Assembly: GCF_019933235.1 (NCBI RefSeq)
Contig: NZ_CP082945.1
Location: forward strand, 4,873,501-4,937,500
Direction of reading: 5' to 3'
DNA length: 64,000 nt
Source: Streptomyces angustmyceticus
Lineage (GTDB): Bacteria; Actinomycetota; Actinomycetes; Streptomycetales; Streptomycetaceae
Made by a program: the position numbers and the translations under genes. Position 1 is the stretch's first letter; every line of letters starts with the position of its first letter. The notes under the pieces are model-generated. The model was not told where the DNA came from. It made no database searches and was given only the letters and a program-made list of their open reading frames with translations. This document shows, piece by piece, positions 51,205 through 60,881 of this stretch.

Positions 51205-51450
51205 GGGGCACGGCCGGGGGGTACGGGCCGTACTTCGTTGAGGATTACGTGCCGGCCGTTGGGTGGCGGCGCGGGCGGGCCGGGAGAGGCTTAGTGGCGC
51301 CTGACCTGAGCCGGGCAGCTGAGCTGTGCCCGGGGCCGCAGCTGCGCCTGAGCCGGGGCCCGGCGGGCGCAACCGGTCCTCAGCTACCGCCGCCTGCTAC
51401 CGCCCCCCGGCCGCCATCCCTCGGTTACCGCTGGCGGCCGGGCCGCCCGG

Positions 51451-52785
51451 CTACCGCTGCCCGAGCTCGTCCAGCGACCGTGTGTGCGCGCCGCCGCTCT
51501 CCGCGGTGAGTTCCTCCAGGGTCTGCGGGGTGCGGACGGTCGCGAAGCGGACGGTGCCGTCCGGGTCCGCCGCGTAGCCGTAGATCCCGGGACGGGGAAG
51601 GGAGTTGTAGGCGAAGTGGGTGGAGAAGTAGTAGGCGCCGGTGTCCAGCAGGGCGGCATGGTCGTCGGCCTCCAGGCGCGGAAGCGGACGGTTCTCCGCG
51701 ACCAGGTCGCCCGCGAAACAGCACGGTCCCGCGACGTCCTGGGCGACCGGCGGGCCCGTCTTGGGGCGTCCCGGAGCGTCGTAGGCCGCGACCCGGATCG
51801 GCCAGGCGTCGGGGACGAAGACCGTACGGGTGGCGATCTGGGCGCCGGCGTGAGTGACGGCGATCGGCCGGCCGCCGGCCGACTTGGCGTACTCGACCCG
51901 GGCGAGGACCGTGCCGTGCTTGGCCAGCAGTGAGCGCCCGAACTCGGTGACGATCCCGTAGCGCCCCGACAGCAGACCGGGGACGGTCCGGTGCAGCAGC
52001 GCGGCGTACTCGCGGTAGGTCGGAGTGGTGGCGTCCGAGGAGAAGTTGACCGGCAGGCCGCCGCCGATGTCGAGGGTGTCGATCTGCTGGCGGCCGGCCT
52101 GCTCGTTGATCTCCTCGGCGAGGTCGAACAGCTCCCGTACGCCCGCCGCCATCAGCTCCAGGGGCATGCCCTGGGAGCCGACGTGGGCGTGCAGCCGGGT
52201 CAGCCAGGGGCGCGCGAGGACGGCCTGTACGACCCAGTCGCGGGCGCCCTCGTCACGCAGCCCGACGCCGAACTTCGAGGTGTCCGTGGCCGTGCTCATC
52301 GCCCCGATGCTGCCGCCGCCGATCTGGGGGTTGACCCGCAGGCCGATGGGCGCGCGGCTCGGCGCGGAGGCCATCAGCGCGTCGATACGTGCGAGTTCCT
52401 CGGCGTTGTCGGCGTTGACGGCGATACCGAGGGCCAGCGCCTCACGCAGTTCGGCGAGGGTCTTGGCCGGCGAATCCAGGACGGTCCGCCCGACCGGCAC
52501 GCCGGCGGCACGGGCCAGGGCCAGCTCGCCGGGGCTCGCCACCTCGCACCCGAGCCCCTCCTGTGCGAGCAGCCGCAGGACGGGGACGAGCGAGGCGGCC
52601 TTCACCGCGAAGGCGTGCAGCACAGGGGTGCCCGGTGCGGTGAACTCCGCGAAGGCGGCGCGGAGTTCGGCCGCCGACCTTCGGATCCCGGCGATGTCGA
52701 GCAGCCCGGCAACGGGCTCCCCGGGGCCCACCAGCCCGCGCGCGACGGCTGCCTCTACGGCACGGTCTCGCTCCGTGAAGTTCAT
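51451..52785 (-). CDS. Fold-type III PLP decarboxylase (diaminopimelate-decarboxylase-like)
   Basis: A 444-residue PLP enzyme with an alanine-racemase-type barrel. The PLP Lys is in LHAFAVKAASLVPVL, the phosphate-binding glycines in LDIGGGLPVNFSS, HVGSQ in the barrel, and the second-subunit Cys in GPCCFAGDLVAEN. In true LysA that motif reads CESGD. Here Glu is replaced by Phe, which argues for a different substrate. It is not next to lysine or arginyl-tRNA genes. ATG 52785 follows no strong ribosome site. A relative in specialised amino-acid metabolism is likely. Confidence 0.88.
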   Translation of the reverse strand: MNFTERDRAVEAAVARGLVGPGEPVAGLLDIAGIRRSAAELRAAFAEFTAPGTPVLHAFAVKAASLVPVLRLLAQEGLGCEVASPGELALARAAGVPVGRTVLDSPAKTLAELREALALGIAVNADNAEELARIDALMASAPSRAPIGLRVNPQIGGGSIGAMSTATDTSKFGVGLRDEGARDWVVQAVLARPWLTRLHAHVGSQGMPLELMAAGVRELFDLAEEINEQAGRQQIDTLDIGGGLPVNFSSDATTPTYREYAALLHRTVPGLLSGRYGIVTEFGRSLLAKHGTVLARVEYAKSAGGRPIAVTHAGAQIATRTVFVPDAWPIRVAAYDAPGRPKTGPPVAQDVAGPCCFAGDLVAENRPLPRLEADDHAALLDTGAYYFSTHFAYNSLPRPGIYGYAADPDGTVRFATVRTPQTLEELTAESGGAHTRSLDELGQR

Positions 52786-52820
52786 GGGTCAACTCCATCA
52801 TTGGGTGGGGGCATCACGCC

Positions 52821-53120
52821 AACCGGGAGCCTGCCCGGAAGAGCCCGCGTCTGCCCGGACGCGCCTGTGTCTGCCCGGACGCGCCTGTGTCTGCTCGGAG
52901 GGGCCTGCGCCTGCCTGGACCGCCCGTGAGTGCCCGGTCCGCCGTGCACGCCCCAAACCGCCCGCGTGCCGGGGCAGTGCCGCGCCTGGCCGGGACGACG
53001 CCGCACGGGGCCGGGCAGCCACCGCGCCACCGGGTGGCGCTACACGGAGCCGGACAGCGTCGTGACTGCCCGGGCGGCGCCATGACTGCCGGTGCGGCGT
53101 CATGACTGCCGGGGTGTGAC
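52821..53120. repeat. Degenerate 20-bp tandem repeats in the spacer
   Basis: Between 52821 and 52937 the sequence repeats every 20 bases about six times. Two successive units are GCGCCTGTGTCTGCCCGGAC and GCGCCTGTGTCTGCTCGGAG. A second 20-base series occurs at 53061-53116 (units ending GGCGGCGC, GTGCGGCGT, each starting with TGACTGCC). The 409-base spacer 52786-53194 holds no gene. Irregular TGCC-G words continue between the two arrays. Confidence 0.8.
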
Positions 53121-53194
53121 TGCTGGGGCACTCCGCGGCTGTCCGGGGACCGCCCGCCCCCTGTCCGGACGGTCCGGGCAAGGCCGGCTGCCGC

Positions 53195-54310
53195 TCAGGC
53201 CGTCCGGCCGCCGCTCCACCCCGCCTTGCGATGGCGTTCGGAGAGGCGGGAGCCGGATTCGCGGCGGGCCGCGCGGCGCAGCAGCGGTACGGCGAGCAGG
53301 AAGCCGAGGACCGCCCAGGCGGTGAGTATCAGCGCCACGGTCGGCAGCTCCCAGGAGCCGGCCGGTTCCGCGGCCCGCGCGGCGTCCGGCAGGAGGGCCG
53401 AGCGCAGTCCCTGGGCCATCCACTTCAGCGGGAAGACGGAAGCGATCTTCTGCACCAGCACGGGCAGCGAGCCGAGCGGGAACATCGCTCCCGAGGTGAC
53501 CAGCAGCGCCATCGTCGGCAGCATGATCAACGCGAGCGCCTCCCGGGGGTTCGGCAGCACCGCGCCGATGGCCGCCCCCAGCGGTACGACGGCGAGCAGC
53601 CCCAGCGCGCTGACCCACAGCAGCGTCAGCCACCCGCCGGGCCCGTGCGGCAGCGGCCCGTCCACCAGCAGGGCGGCGGCCCCCAGCAGGAGGGCCAGGG
53701 TCCCGAACGCCATGACGACCACCAGCAGCGACTTGGCGATGAGATAGGCGGGTATGCCGCCGGGAGTCGCCCGCAGCCGCAGCAGAGCGCCCTCCTCGCG
53801 CTCGGTCACCAGGATCTGCGGGAGATTGACCAGCCCGATCTGGAACAGCAGGTAGGCGGCAAAGCCCGCGAGCGCCAGATGGGCCATCGGGACATGGGTG
53901 CCGGGCACCTTGTCGCTGATGTATCCGGCGAGCAGCAGCGCCACGACGACGTTGATCAGATGGCCGCTCATCTCCTTGGGGTTGCGGACCAGGTGGCGGA
54001 GCTCGATCCCGCCGCGGAGGAACCCGGCGCGCCAGTGCCGAAGCCGGGCCCGCGGCCGCGACCCGGCCTTCCCCCCGGCCACAGGCTCCGTGGCCCCCGC
54101 GCCCGCCGTCGCTGCCGGGTCGCTCCCGCGGAGCGTGCCGGCCCCGCGGGCGGCCTCCGCCCCCTGAGCCGCCTCTACGCCTTGAGTCACCTCTGCCCCT
54201 TGCTCCGTCCCCGCCGGCTGCGCCGTCCCGGCCCCCTGGACCGGTTCCGTCGCCCCTGCCCCCGCGCCCGCCGTCGGTTCCGTCACCGCTGTCACTCCGC
54301 TCCCCCTCAT
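53195..54310 (-). CDS. ABC-2 type transporter permease
   Basis: A 371-residue permease with about six helices in the C-terminal 260 residues (LINVVVALLLAGYISDKVPG, LINQ-like LVNLPQILVTEREEGALLRL, then MLPTMALLVTSGAMFPLGSL). This pattern matches ABC-2 drug or polyketide exporters of the DrrB/YadH type. The N-terminal about 95 residues are Gly/Ala/Thr/Glu low complexity with near-repeats (ATEPVQGAGT, ATEPVAGGKA). The true start could therefore be later than ATG 54310. It follows its ATPase by 40 bases. Confidence 0.88.
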   Translation of the reverse strand: MRGSGVTAVTEPTAGAGAGATEPVQGAGTAQPAGTEQGAEVTQGVEAAQGAEAARGAGTLRGSDPAATAGAGATEPVAGGKAGSRPRARLRHWRAGFLRGGIELRHLVRNPKEMSGHLINVVVALLLAGYISDKVPGTHVPMAHLALAGFAAYLLFQIGLVNLPQILVTEREEGALLRLRATPGGIPAYLIAKSLLVVVMAFGTLALLLGAAALLVDGPLPHGPGGWLTLLWVSALGLLAVVPLGAAIGAVLPNPREALALIMLPTMALLVTSGAMFPLGSLPVLVQKIASVFPLKWMAQGLRSALLPDAARAAEPAGSWELPTVALILTAWAVLGFLLAVPLLRRAARRESGSRLSERHRKAGWSGGRTA

Positions 54311-54350
54311 GCCTGCTGCTCCCTGCCCGAGACCGCCGTCCCGCCCCTGC

Positions 54351-55409
54351 TCATGCCCCAGCCTCGCCCGAGGTCCCGACCCCGCTCGACACCCCTGCCA
54401 GGGTCCCGTCCACGCCGTCCCCACCAGCGTCATCCGCCCCCGGCCCGTCCCCGTTGCCCCGGTGCACCATGTGCAGGTAGGTGTCCTCCAGCGTCGGGCG
54501 GCGGACCTCCAGGTCGGGTACCGGTCCGCCGGTGTCCCGGTGGAGGTCCCAGACCAGCTGGGAGGGGTCGGCGGTCCGTTCCCGGCGGGCGGTGCCATCG
54601 GGCGCCGTCCAGCGGACCTCTGCCTGTGCGGCGGCCCGGCGGGCCAGTTCCGCCGGGGTGCCGCCGGCCCGGATCCGGCCGTTGACCAGCACGGCTATCC
54701 GGTCGGCCAGCCGCTCGGCCTCCGCCAGGTCATGGGTGGTGAGCAGGATGGTGACGCCCTCGTCGCGGGCGAGCCGTTCGACCAGGTCGTGGAAGTCGCG
54801 CCGGGCCTCGGGGTCGAAGCCGGTGGTCGGCTCGTCCAGGAAGAGGAGTTCCGGGCGGCCGACGATCGCCAGTGCCACGTCGAGGCGGCGGCGCTGCCCG
54901 CCGGAGAGCCGGTCGACCTGCGCTCCGGCCTGCGCGGTGAGGCCGACCAGGGCCAGCAGCTCGGCGGGATCGCGGGGAGACGGGTAGTACAGGGCGAAGT
55001 GCCGCAGCAGCTCGGCCACCTGCCAGCGGCGGTGGTCGCGCCAGGACTGCAGGACCAGGCCGATCCGGGCGCGCCAGGCGTCGTCGCCGCGCGCCGGGTC
55101 CGCCCCCAGGACGGTGACCTCGCCGGCGGAGCGCTGCCGGAAGCCCTCCAGGATCTCGACGGTGGTGGTCTTCCCCGCGCCGTTGGGGCCGAGCAGCGCG
55201 AAGATCTCCCCGCGCCGGATGTCGAGATCGATGCCGTGCAGGACGTCGGTGCCGCCGTACGACATCCGCAGGTCGCGCACCCGGATGACGGGCGGGACGG
55301 ATCCGGCCGGAACGGTGGCCGCTGTGGCTGTGGCTGTCGCAGCCGCTGCCGCTGCCGCAGCCGCCGCCGCGGTCGTGGGCGCGGGGCCGGTCGGCTCGGT
55401 GGTGGTCAT
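54351..55409 (-). CDS. ABC transporter ATPase (DrrA-like)
   Basis: A 352-residue exporter ATPase. Walker A is ALLGPNGAGKTTTVEILEG, the signature is LSGGQRRRLDVALAIVG, and Walker B is PELLFLDEPTTGFD with the switch His in ILLTTHDLAEAERLAD. The N-terminus contains an almost pure Ala/Thr run (about residues 13-32) coded by GCC/GCA-like repeats at 55316-55375. The tail after residue 320 is Gly/Asp-rich. Its ATG overlaps the preceding regulator's stop (ATGA). GGAGG lies upstream. Confidence 0.93.
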   Translation of the reverse strand: MTTTEPTGPAPTTAAAAAAAAAAATATATAATVPAGSVPPVIRVRDLRMSYGGTDVLHGIDLDIRRGEIFALLGPNGAGKTTTVEILEGFRQRSAGEVTVLGADPARGDDAWRARIGLVLQSWRDHRRWQVAELLRHFALYYPSPRDPAELLALVGLTAQAGAQVDRLSGGQRRRLDVALAIVGRPELLFLDEPTTGFDPEARRDFHDLVERLARDEGVTILLTTHDLAEAERLADRIAVLVNGRIRAGGTPAELARRAAAQAEVRWTAPDGTARRERTADPSQLVWDLHRDTGGPVPDLEVRRPTLEDTYLHMVHRGNGDGPGADDAGGDGVDGTLAGVSSGVGTSGEAGA

Positions 55410-55804
55410 CGGCCTGCCTCCGCGCGCTGCTGCTGTTGCCCGGCTCCTGCTGCCGCAGCGGACTCCGGCGATGCCCCGGCCTGCGTCCGGGGTGCGGGCG
55501 CCGCAGCGGGCCCCGCGCCCTCGACGATAGCCCGGAGCGCCGCCACATGGCCCTCGAAGGCGGTCCGGCCGCGGCCCGTCAGCCGTACCTTGGTGCGTCG
55601 TTTGCGGCCGCCGCCCTCCTTGCGGATCTCCAGGTACTCCGCCTCTTCCAGCGTGTGCAGCTGCTTGGAGAGCGCGGAGTCGCTGAGCGAGAGGCTGTCG
55701 CGGATGAAGGGGAAGTCGGCCCATTCCGTCGCGGCGAGCAGCGCCACCACGGACAGCCGGGTGGCGGGGTGGATCAGTTCGTCGAAGCCGCTCGGCGTGC
55801 TCAT
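55406..55804 (-). CDS. Winged-helix regulator (transcriptional regulator, MarR/ArsR-like)
   Basis: A 132-residue DNA-binding protein. The wHTH covers about residues 5-85: LIHPATRLSVVALLAATEWA, then RDSLSLSDSALSKQLHTLEE (recognition helix), then the wing EIRKEGGGRKRRTKVRLT. The C-terminal 35 residues are Ala/Gln/Pro-rich. It is coupled by four-base overlaps to genes on both sides, so the whole operon is made as a unit. It probably represses it through the palindrome at 56362-56409. Confidence 0.9.
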   Translation of the reverse strand: MSTPSGFDELIHPATRLSVVALLAATEWADFPFIRDSLSLSDSALSKQLHTLEEAEYLEIRKEGGGRKRRTKVRLTGRGRTAFEGHVAALRAIVEGAGPAAAPAPRTQAGASPESAAAAGAGQQQQRAEAGR

Positions 55805-56307
55805 CGGCCCGCTCCCTTCCGGAGGTCTGACGTACCGCGGTCGCGCAGGGAGCCGACCGCCCAGCGGTTGGCCGGCCCGATGAAGAGGACGAAGGCGCCC
55901 GCGGAGACGGTGGCCCGGATCAGGCTGCCGTACGGGAGCGCCAGCCAGTCGACCAGCAGGCCGGAGCCCAGGATGGCCACGGCGGTCACCGCCATGCCCG
56001 CGAAGAAGGCGGCGACGGACCGCCAGCTGTGGCGCGAGCGGTGCAGCCGCATCCGGGTCCTGCGGTTGTAGATCACGGCCAGCGAGCCGAGCAGGGCGAC
56101 GTAGGCGGTGAGTACCAGCCCGAACGCCCACCCGGGCAGATCGAGACCGGAGACGGCGAGGAACACCCACATGATTCCGGCCGTGGTGTACGTCGCCCTC
56201 GGATCGCCCTCGGCGCAGCGCTCGATCTCGTCGTACACCCGCTCCTGCGGTACCCGGATGCGCTGCAGGTCCTGCCATGCCTGTTCGGCGTTCACCGGTG
56301 TGCTCAT
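55801..56307 (-). CDS. Membrane protein of ABC/regulator operon
   Basis: A 168-residue protein I cannot name. The charged N-terminus (AEQAWQDLQRIRVPQERVYD) is followed by four hydrophobic segments (GIMWVFLAVSGLDLPGWAFG, LVLTAYVALLGSLAVIYNR, AAFFAGMAVTAVAILGSGLL and ATVSAGAFVLFIGPANRWAV). It is the first gene of the four-gene operon, with a good GGGAGG site, and overlaps the regulator by four bases. It may be a membrane partner or immunity component of the exporter (inference). Confidence 0.8.
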   Translation of the reverse strand: MSTPVNAEQAWQDLQRIRVPQERVYDEIERCAEGDPRATYTTAGIMWVFLAVSGLDLPGWAFGLVLTAYVALLGSLAVIYNRRTRMRLHRSRHSWRSVAAFFAGMAVTAVAILGSGLLVDWLALPYGSLIRATVSAGAFVLFIGPANRWAVGSLRDRGTSDLRKGAGR

Positions 56308-56361
56308 GTCCCTCGCCTCCCCAAGGCGGTCCGGACGGGGCGGGTCCGGACGATCCCCGTT

Positions 56362-56409
56362 GACTTGCCCACTGGGAAAGTTAGCGCAGACTTTCCCGGT
56401 GGGCAAGTC
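56362..56409. promoter_or_regulatory. 48-bp near-perfect palindrome, likely operator of the ABC/wHTH operon
   Basis: Arms GACTTGCCCACTGGGAAAGT (56362-56381) and ACTTTCCCGGTGGGCAAGTC (56390-56409) match at 19 of 20 pairs around TAGCGCAG. It lies 55 bases upstream of the first gene of the operon, in the promoter region. A near-copy half word GGGCAAG..CGCAAGCGCG recurs at 56435-56452. Confidence 0.75.
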
Positions 56410-56541
56410 GAAAGCGCGAGTGAGTCGAAAGGGCGGGCAAGCCGCAAGCGCGGCCAGGTCGATCGAAGATCCGGAGCGGGCCGGCCCCTCGGCGCGTCGG
56501 CCGGATCGTGCGGGTCGCGGCGCATGGTGCCCCGTGCCCTG

Positions 56542-56580
56542 TTGACTAGCGCTATTCAGCAACCTCAATATGTGAATAGC
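56542..56580 (+). promoter_or_regulatory. hutU promoter with shared TTGAC..ATTCA element
   Basis: TTGACT (56542-56547), then CTATTCA (56552-56558). CAATAT (56566-56571) is a -10 candidate at 18-base spacing. GCTATTCA (56551-56558) and TGAATAGC (56573-56580) form an inverted repeat that would place a regulator over the -10. The -35 box ends 66 bases before the hutU start. The NCS1 and OpuC-type promoters carry the same -35 plus ATTCA arrangement. Confidence 0.65.
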
Positions 56581-56612
56581 TCAATCCAATCGACGTCAGG
56601 GAGGCACGGCCC

Positions 56613-58283
56613 ATGTCGGGACCGCGACCCGTGCGGGCACCGCGCGGAACGGAGCTGAGTGCTCGGGGATGGCAGCAGGAAGCCGCGCTGCGCATGCTGC
56701 AGAACAACCTCGATCCGGAGGTGGCCGAACACCCGGACCAGCTCGTCGTCTACGGCGGCACGGGCAAGGCCGCGCGTGACTGGCGCTCCTTCGACGCGAT
56801 GGTGCGCACGCTCACCACGCTCAAGCAGGACGAGACGATGCTCGTCCAGTCCGGCCGGCCGGTCGGCGTGATGCAGACGCACGAATGGGCCCCGCGGGTG
56901 CTCATCGCCAACTCCAACCTCGTCGGCGACTGGGCCAACTGGGAGGAGTTCCGGCGGCTGGAGGCCCTCGGCCTGACCATGTACGGGCAGATGACCGCCG
57001 GTTCGTGGATCTACATCGGCACCCAGGGCATCCTCCAGGGCACCTACGAGACCTTCGCCGCCGTCGCCGCGAAGAAGTTCGGCGGCACGCTCGCCGGGAC
57101 GATCACCCTCACCGCGGGCCTCGGCGGCATGGGCGGCGCCCAGCCGCTCGCCGTCACCATGAACGACGGCGTCGCGATCTGCATCGACGTCGACCCGCGC
57201 GCCATCGAGCGCCGGATCGAGCACCGCTACCTGGACGTGCGGGCCGACAGCCTCAAGCACGCCCTCGAACTCGCGGTCGAGGCCCGCGACCGGCGCAAGC
57301 CGCTCTCCATCGGCCTGCTCGGCAACGCCGCCGAGCTGCTGCCGCAGATGCTCGCCGAGGGCGCGCCGATCGACATCGTCACCGACCAGACCAGCGCCCA
57401 CGACCCGCTGGCCTACCTCCCGGTCGGCATCGACTTCGACGACATGGCCGCCTACGCCGCCGAGAAGCCCGCCGACTTCACCCAGCGGGCCCGCGAGTCC
57501 ATGGCCCGGCACGTCGAGGCCATGGTCGGCTTCATGGACGCCGGCGCCGAGGTCTTCGACTACGGCAACTCGATCCGCGGCGAGGCCCAACTCGCCGGGT
57601 ACGAGCGCGCCTTCGCCTTCCCCGGCTTCGTCCCCGCCTATATCCGGCCACTGTTCGCCGAGGGCAAGGGGCCGTTCCGCTGGGCCGCGCTGTCCGGCGA
57701 CGCCCGGGACATCGCCGCGACCGACAAGGCGATCCTGGACCTCTTCCCCGAGAACGAGTCGCTGGCCCGCTGGATCAAGATGGCCGGCGAGCGGGTCCAC
57801 TTCCAGGGCCTGCCCGCCCGGATCTGCTGGCTCGGCTACGGCGAGCGCGACAAGGCCGGTGAACGCTTCAACGAGATGGTCGCCGACGGGACGCTCCGGG
57901 CCCCGCTGGCCATCGGCCGCGACCACCTCGACTGCGGCTCCGTCGCCTCGCCCTACCGCGAGACCGAGGCCATGAAGGACGGCTCGGACGCGATCGCCGA
58001 CTGGCCGCTGCTCAACGCCATGGTCAACGTCGCCTCCGGCGCCTCCTGGGTCTCGCTGCACCACGGCGGCGGCGTCGGCATGGGCCGCTCGATCCACGCC
58101 GGCCAGGTCACCGTCGCCGACGGCACCCCGCTGGCCGGCGAGAAGATCCGCCGGGTGCTCACCAACGACCCCGGCATGGGCGTCATCCGGCACGTCGACG
58201 CGGGCTACGAGCGCGCCGACGAGGTGGCCGCCGAGCGCGGCGTCCGCATCCCGATGCGCGAGGGCGAGGGCGGGGACGCGTGA
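56613..58283 (+). CDS. hutU: Urocanate hydratase
   Basis: The second step of histidine breakdown, urocanate to imidazolone-propionate, using tightly bound NAD+ as electrophile. At 556 residues it is full family length. Diagnostic stretches are [11 protein letters not shown], the NAD-binding [17 protein letters not shown], and the [20 protein letters not shown] region with the active-site Cys. It starts at ATG 56613 with GGGAGG upstream, and its stop overlaps the next gene's GTG (GTGA). It is the first gene of the hut operon. No hutH lies beside it. Confidence 0.98.
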   Translation: MSGPRPVRAPRGTELSARGWQQEAALRMLQNNLDPEVAEHPDQLVVYGGTGKAARDWRSFDAMVRTLTTLKQDETMLVQSGRPVGVMQTHEWAPRVLIANSNLVGDWANWEEFRRLEALGLTMYGQMTAGSWIYIGTQGILQGTYETFAAVAAKKFGGTLAGTITLTAGLGGMGGAQPLAVTMNDGVAICIDVDPRAIERRIEHRYLDVRADSLKHALELAVEARDRRKPLSIGLLGNAAELLPQMLAEGAPIDIVTDQTSAHDPLAYLPVGIDFDDMAAYAAEKPADFTQRARESMARHVEAMVGFMDAGAEVFDYGNSIRGEAQLAGYERAFAFPGFVPAYIRPLFAEGKGPFRWAALSGDARDIAATDKAILDLFPENESLARWIKMAGERVHFQGLPARICWLGYGERDKAGERFNEMVADGTLRAPLAIGRDHLDCGSVASPYRETEAMKDGSDAIADWPLLNAMVNVASGASWVSLHHGGGVGMGRSIHAGQVTVADGTPLAGEKIRRVLTNDPGMGVIRHVDAGYERADEVAAERGVRIPMREGEGGDA

Positions 58284-59518
58284 CCGCCTCGTTCCACGAG
58301 ATGTGGGAGGAGCTGCGGCCCCTGGGCCGCGACTCCTCCTCCGGGGGCTACCGCCGCTACGCCTGGACCGGAGCCGACGCCGACTGCCGCGCGTGGTTCC
58401 GGGCGCAGGCCGAGGCCCGCGGGCTCGCCTGCGAGCTGGACCGCAACGGCAACCAGTGGGCCTGGCTCGGCGCCACCGGCCACCAGGACGTGGCCCCGGG
58501 CGACGCCGTCGTCACCGGCTCGCACCTGGACTCCGTGCCGGACGGCGGCGCCTTCGACGGCCCGCTGGGCGTCGTCTCCTCCTTCGCCGCGCTGGACGAA
58601 CTCCGCCGGAGAGGAGTGGAGTTCACCAAGCCGCTGGCGATCGTCAACTTCGGCGACGAGGAAGGCGCCCGCTTCGGCCTGGCCTGCGTCGGCTCCCGGC
58701 TCGCCGCCGGCGCGCTGACCCCCGAGGCCGCGCACCGGCTGCGCGACGGCGACGGCGTCACCCTCCCGCAGGCCATGGAGCGCGCCGGGTACGACCCCGA
58801 CGCCATCGGTCCGGACCCCGAACGGCTCGCCCGGATCGGCGCGTTCGTCGAACTCCACGTCGAACAGGGCCGGGCCCTGGACCTCTCCGGCGACCCGGTC
58901 GGCATCGCCTCCGCCATCTGGCCGCACGGCCGCTGGCGGTTCGACTTCCGCGGCGAGGCCAACCACGCCGGCACCACCCGCCTGGAGGACCGCCGCGACC
59001 CGATGCTCAGCTACGCCGCGACCGTGCTCGCCGCCCGCGAGCAGGCCCGGCTGGCCGGTGCCCTGGCCACCTTCGGGAAGATCAGCGTGGAGCCGAACGG
59101 CGTCAACGCCATTCCCTCGCTGGTCCGCGGCTGGCTGGACTCCCGCGCCCCCGACCAGGACACCCTGGACACCGTGGTCGCCGGGATCGAGCGGGCCGCC
59201 GCCGAACGGGCCGCCCGCGACGGGGTGGACCTGAGCGTCGTGCGCGAATCCTTCACCCCGGTCGTGGAATTCGGGCACGCCCTGCGCGACGAACTCGGCG
59301 CCATCCTCGGCAAGACGGCGGAGCGGCCGGTGCCGGTCCTGGGCACCGGCGCCGGGCACGACGCCGGTATTTTGTCCGGAACCGTCCCCACGGCGATGCT
59401 GTTCGTCCGCAACCCCACCGGCGTCTCGCACTCACCCGCCGAGGCGGCGGCCGAGGACGACTGCGTCGCGGGGGTCACCGCACTCGCCGACGTACTGGAA
59501 GGGCTGGCGTGCCACTGA
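58280..59518 (+). CDS. M20-family amidohydrolase (allantoate amidohydrolase-like), hut-linked
   Basis: A 412-residue zinc amidohydrolase of the allantoate/N-carbamoyl-amino-acid hydrolase type. Metal sites are seen in [20 protein letters not shown] (His, Asp), [11 protein letters not shown] (Glu-Glu), FVELHVEQG (His) and [11 protein letters not shown] (last His). [13 protein letters not shown]-like [16 protein letters not shown] is the dimer-site motif. It is coupled by overlaps to hutU and hutF. The HutF route makes N-formylglutamate and no HutG gene is present, so it is a good candidate for N-formylglutamate deformylase (inference). Confidence 0.9.
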   Translation: MTASFHEMWEELRPLGRDSSSGGYRRYAWTGADADCRAWFRAQAEARGLACELDRNGNQWAWLGATGHQDVAPGDAVVTGSHLDSVPDGGAFDGPLGVVSSFAALDELRRRGVEFTKPLAIVNFGDEEGARFGLACVGSRLAAGALTPEAAHRLRDGDGVTLPQAMERAGYDPDAIGPDPERLARIGAFVELHVEQGRALDLSGDPVGIASAIWPHGRWRFDFRGEANHAGTTRLEDRRDPMLSYAATVLAAREQARLAGALATFGKISVEPNGVNAIPSLVRGWLDSRAPDQDTLDTVVAGIERAAAERAARDGVDLSVVRESFTPVVEFGHALRDELGAILGKTAERPVPVLGTGAGHDAGILSGTVPTAMLFVRNPTGVSHSPAEAAAEDDCVAGVTALADVLEGLACH

Positions 59519-60864
59519 CGACACAGGCAACACCGACGACGTACTGGCTCGAACACGCCTGGCTCGGCACTCATGTCGAGCCAGGCGTGGCCCTGGACAC
59601 CGCGGACGGGCGGATCACGGCGGTCCGCACCGGGGTGGACACCCCGCCGCCCGGCGCGACCGTGCTGCGCGGCCTGACCCTCCCCGGCCTGGCCAACGCC
59701 CACTCGCACGCCTTCCACCGCGCGCTGCGCGGCACCGTCCAGGTCGGCTCGGGCACCTTCTGGACCTGGCGCGAGATCATGTACAGCGTCGCCGACCGGC
59801 TCACCCCCGACACCTATTACGCCCTCGCCCGCGCCGTCTACGCCGAGATGGCGCTGGCCGGCATCACCTGCGTCGGGGAGTTCCACTACCTCCACCACGC
59901 GCCGGGCGGCACCCGCTACGACGACCCCAACGCCATGGGCGAGGCGCTGGTCAGCGCCGCCGAGGACGCCGGGATCCGCATCACCCTGCTGGACACCGCC
60001 TACCTCTCGGCCGGCTTCGGCGCCCCGCCGGACGCCCACCAGCTGCGTTTCTCCGACGGCACCGCCGAGCGCTGGGCCGAGCGCGCCGACGCCCTCAAGG
60101 AGCGCGCGCACGCCCGCCTCGGCGCCGCCATCCACTCCGTACGCGCCGTCCCCGCGGACCAGCTCGGCACCGTCGCGGACTGGGCCCGCGAACGCCGGGC
60201 CCCGCTGCACGTCCACCTCTCGGAGCAGACCGCCGAGAACGACGCCTGCCGCGCCGCCCACGGCTGCACCCCCACCCGGCTGCTGGCCGACCACGGCGCG
60301 CTGGGCCGGCACACCACGGCCGTGCACGCCACCCACCTCACCAGCGAGGACATCGAGCTGCTCGGCGACTCCCGCACGGGCGTGTGCATGTGCCCCACCA
60401 CCGAGCGAGACCTCGCCGACGGCATCGGCCCGGCCGCCCGCGTCCAGGGCCGCGGCAGCCCGCTCTCCCTCGGCAGCGACAGCCACGCCGTCATCGACCT
60501 GCTCGAAGAGGCCCGCGCCATGGAGCTCGACGAACGGCTGCGCACCCGCACCCGCGGGCACTGGACGGCCGCCGCCCTGCTGCGCGCCGCGACCGCCGAC
60601 GGTCACGCCGCCCTGGGCTGGGACGATGCCGGCACCCTGGAGGCCGGTGCGCTCGCCGACCTCACCACGATCGCACTGGACTCCGTACGCACCGCCGGAC
60701 CAGTGCCCCGCCTGGCCGCCGAAACGGCGGTATTCGCCGCCTCCGCGGCGGACGTTCGGCACACCGTCGTCGCCGGCCGGCAGATCGTCCGCGACGGTGC
60801 GCACACCCTTGTCCCCGACGTACCCACCGCCCTCGCAGAGTCCATCGCCGCGGTACGCGGCTGA
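59509..60864 (+). CDS. hutF: Formimidoylglutamate deiminase
   Basis: Converts N-formimidoyl-L-glutamate to N-formyl-L-glutamate and ammonia, the alternative branch of histidine use. A 451-residue amidohydrolase-superfamily barrel. The metal HxH is in [16 protein letters not shown], with [17 protein letters not shown] (His), TAVHATHLT (His) and [16 protein letters not shown] (Asp). GTG 59509 lies ten bases inside the end of the M20 gene, so it is coupled. It is followed 17 bases later by hutI. Confidence 0.95.
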   Translation: MPLTTQATPTTYWLEHAWLGTHVEPGVALDTADGRITAVRTGVDTPPPGATVLRGLTLPGLANAHSHAFHRALRGTVQVGSGTFWTWREIMYSVADRLTPDTYYALARAVYAEMALAGITCVGEFHYLHHAPGGTRYDDPNAMGEALVSAAEDAGIRITLLDTAYLSAGFGAPPDAHQLRFSDGTAERWAERADALKERAHARLGAAIHSVRAVPADQLGTVADWARERRAPLHVHLSEQTAENDACRAAHGCTPTRLLADHGALGRHTTAVHATHLTSEDIELLGDSRTGVCMCPTTERDLADGIGPAARVQGRGSPLSLGSDSHAVIDLLEEARAMELDERLRTRTRGHWTAAALLRAATADGHAALGWDDAGTLEAGALADLTTIALDSVRTAGPVPRLAAETAVFAASAADVRHTVVAGRQIVRDGAHTLVPDVPTALAESIAAVRG

Positions 60865-60881
60865 AGGAGAACACCCCCGCG

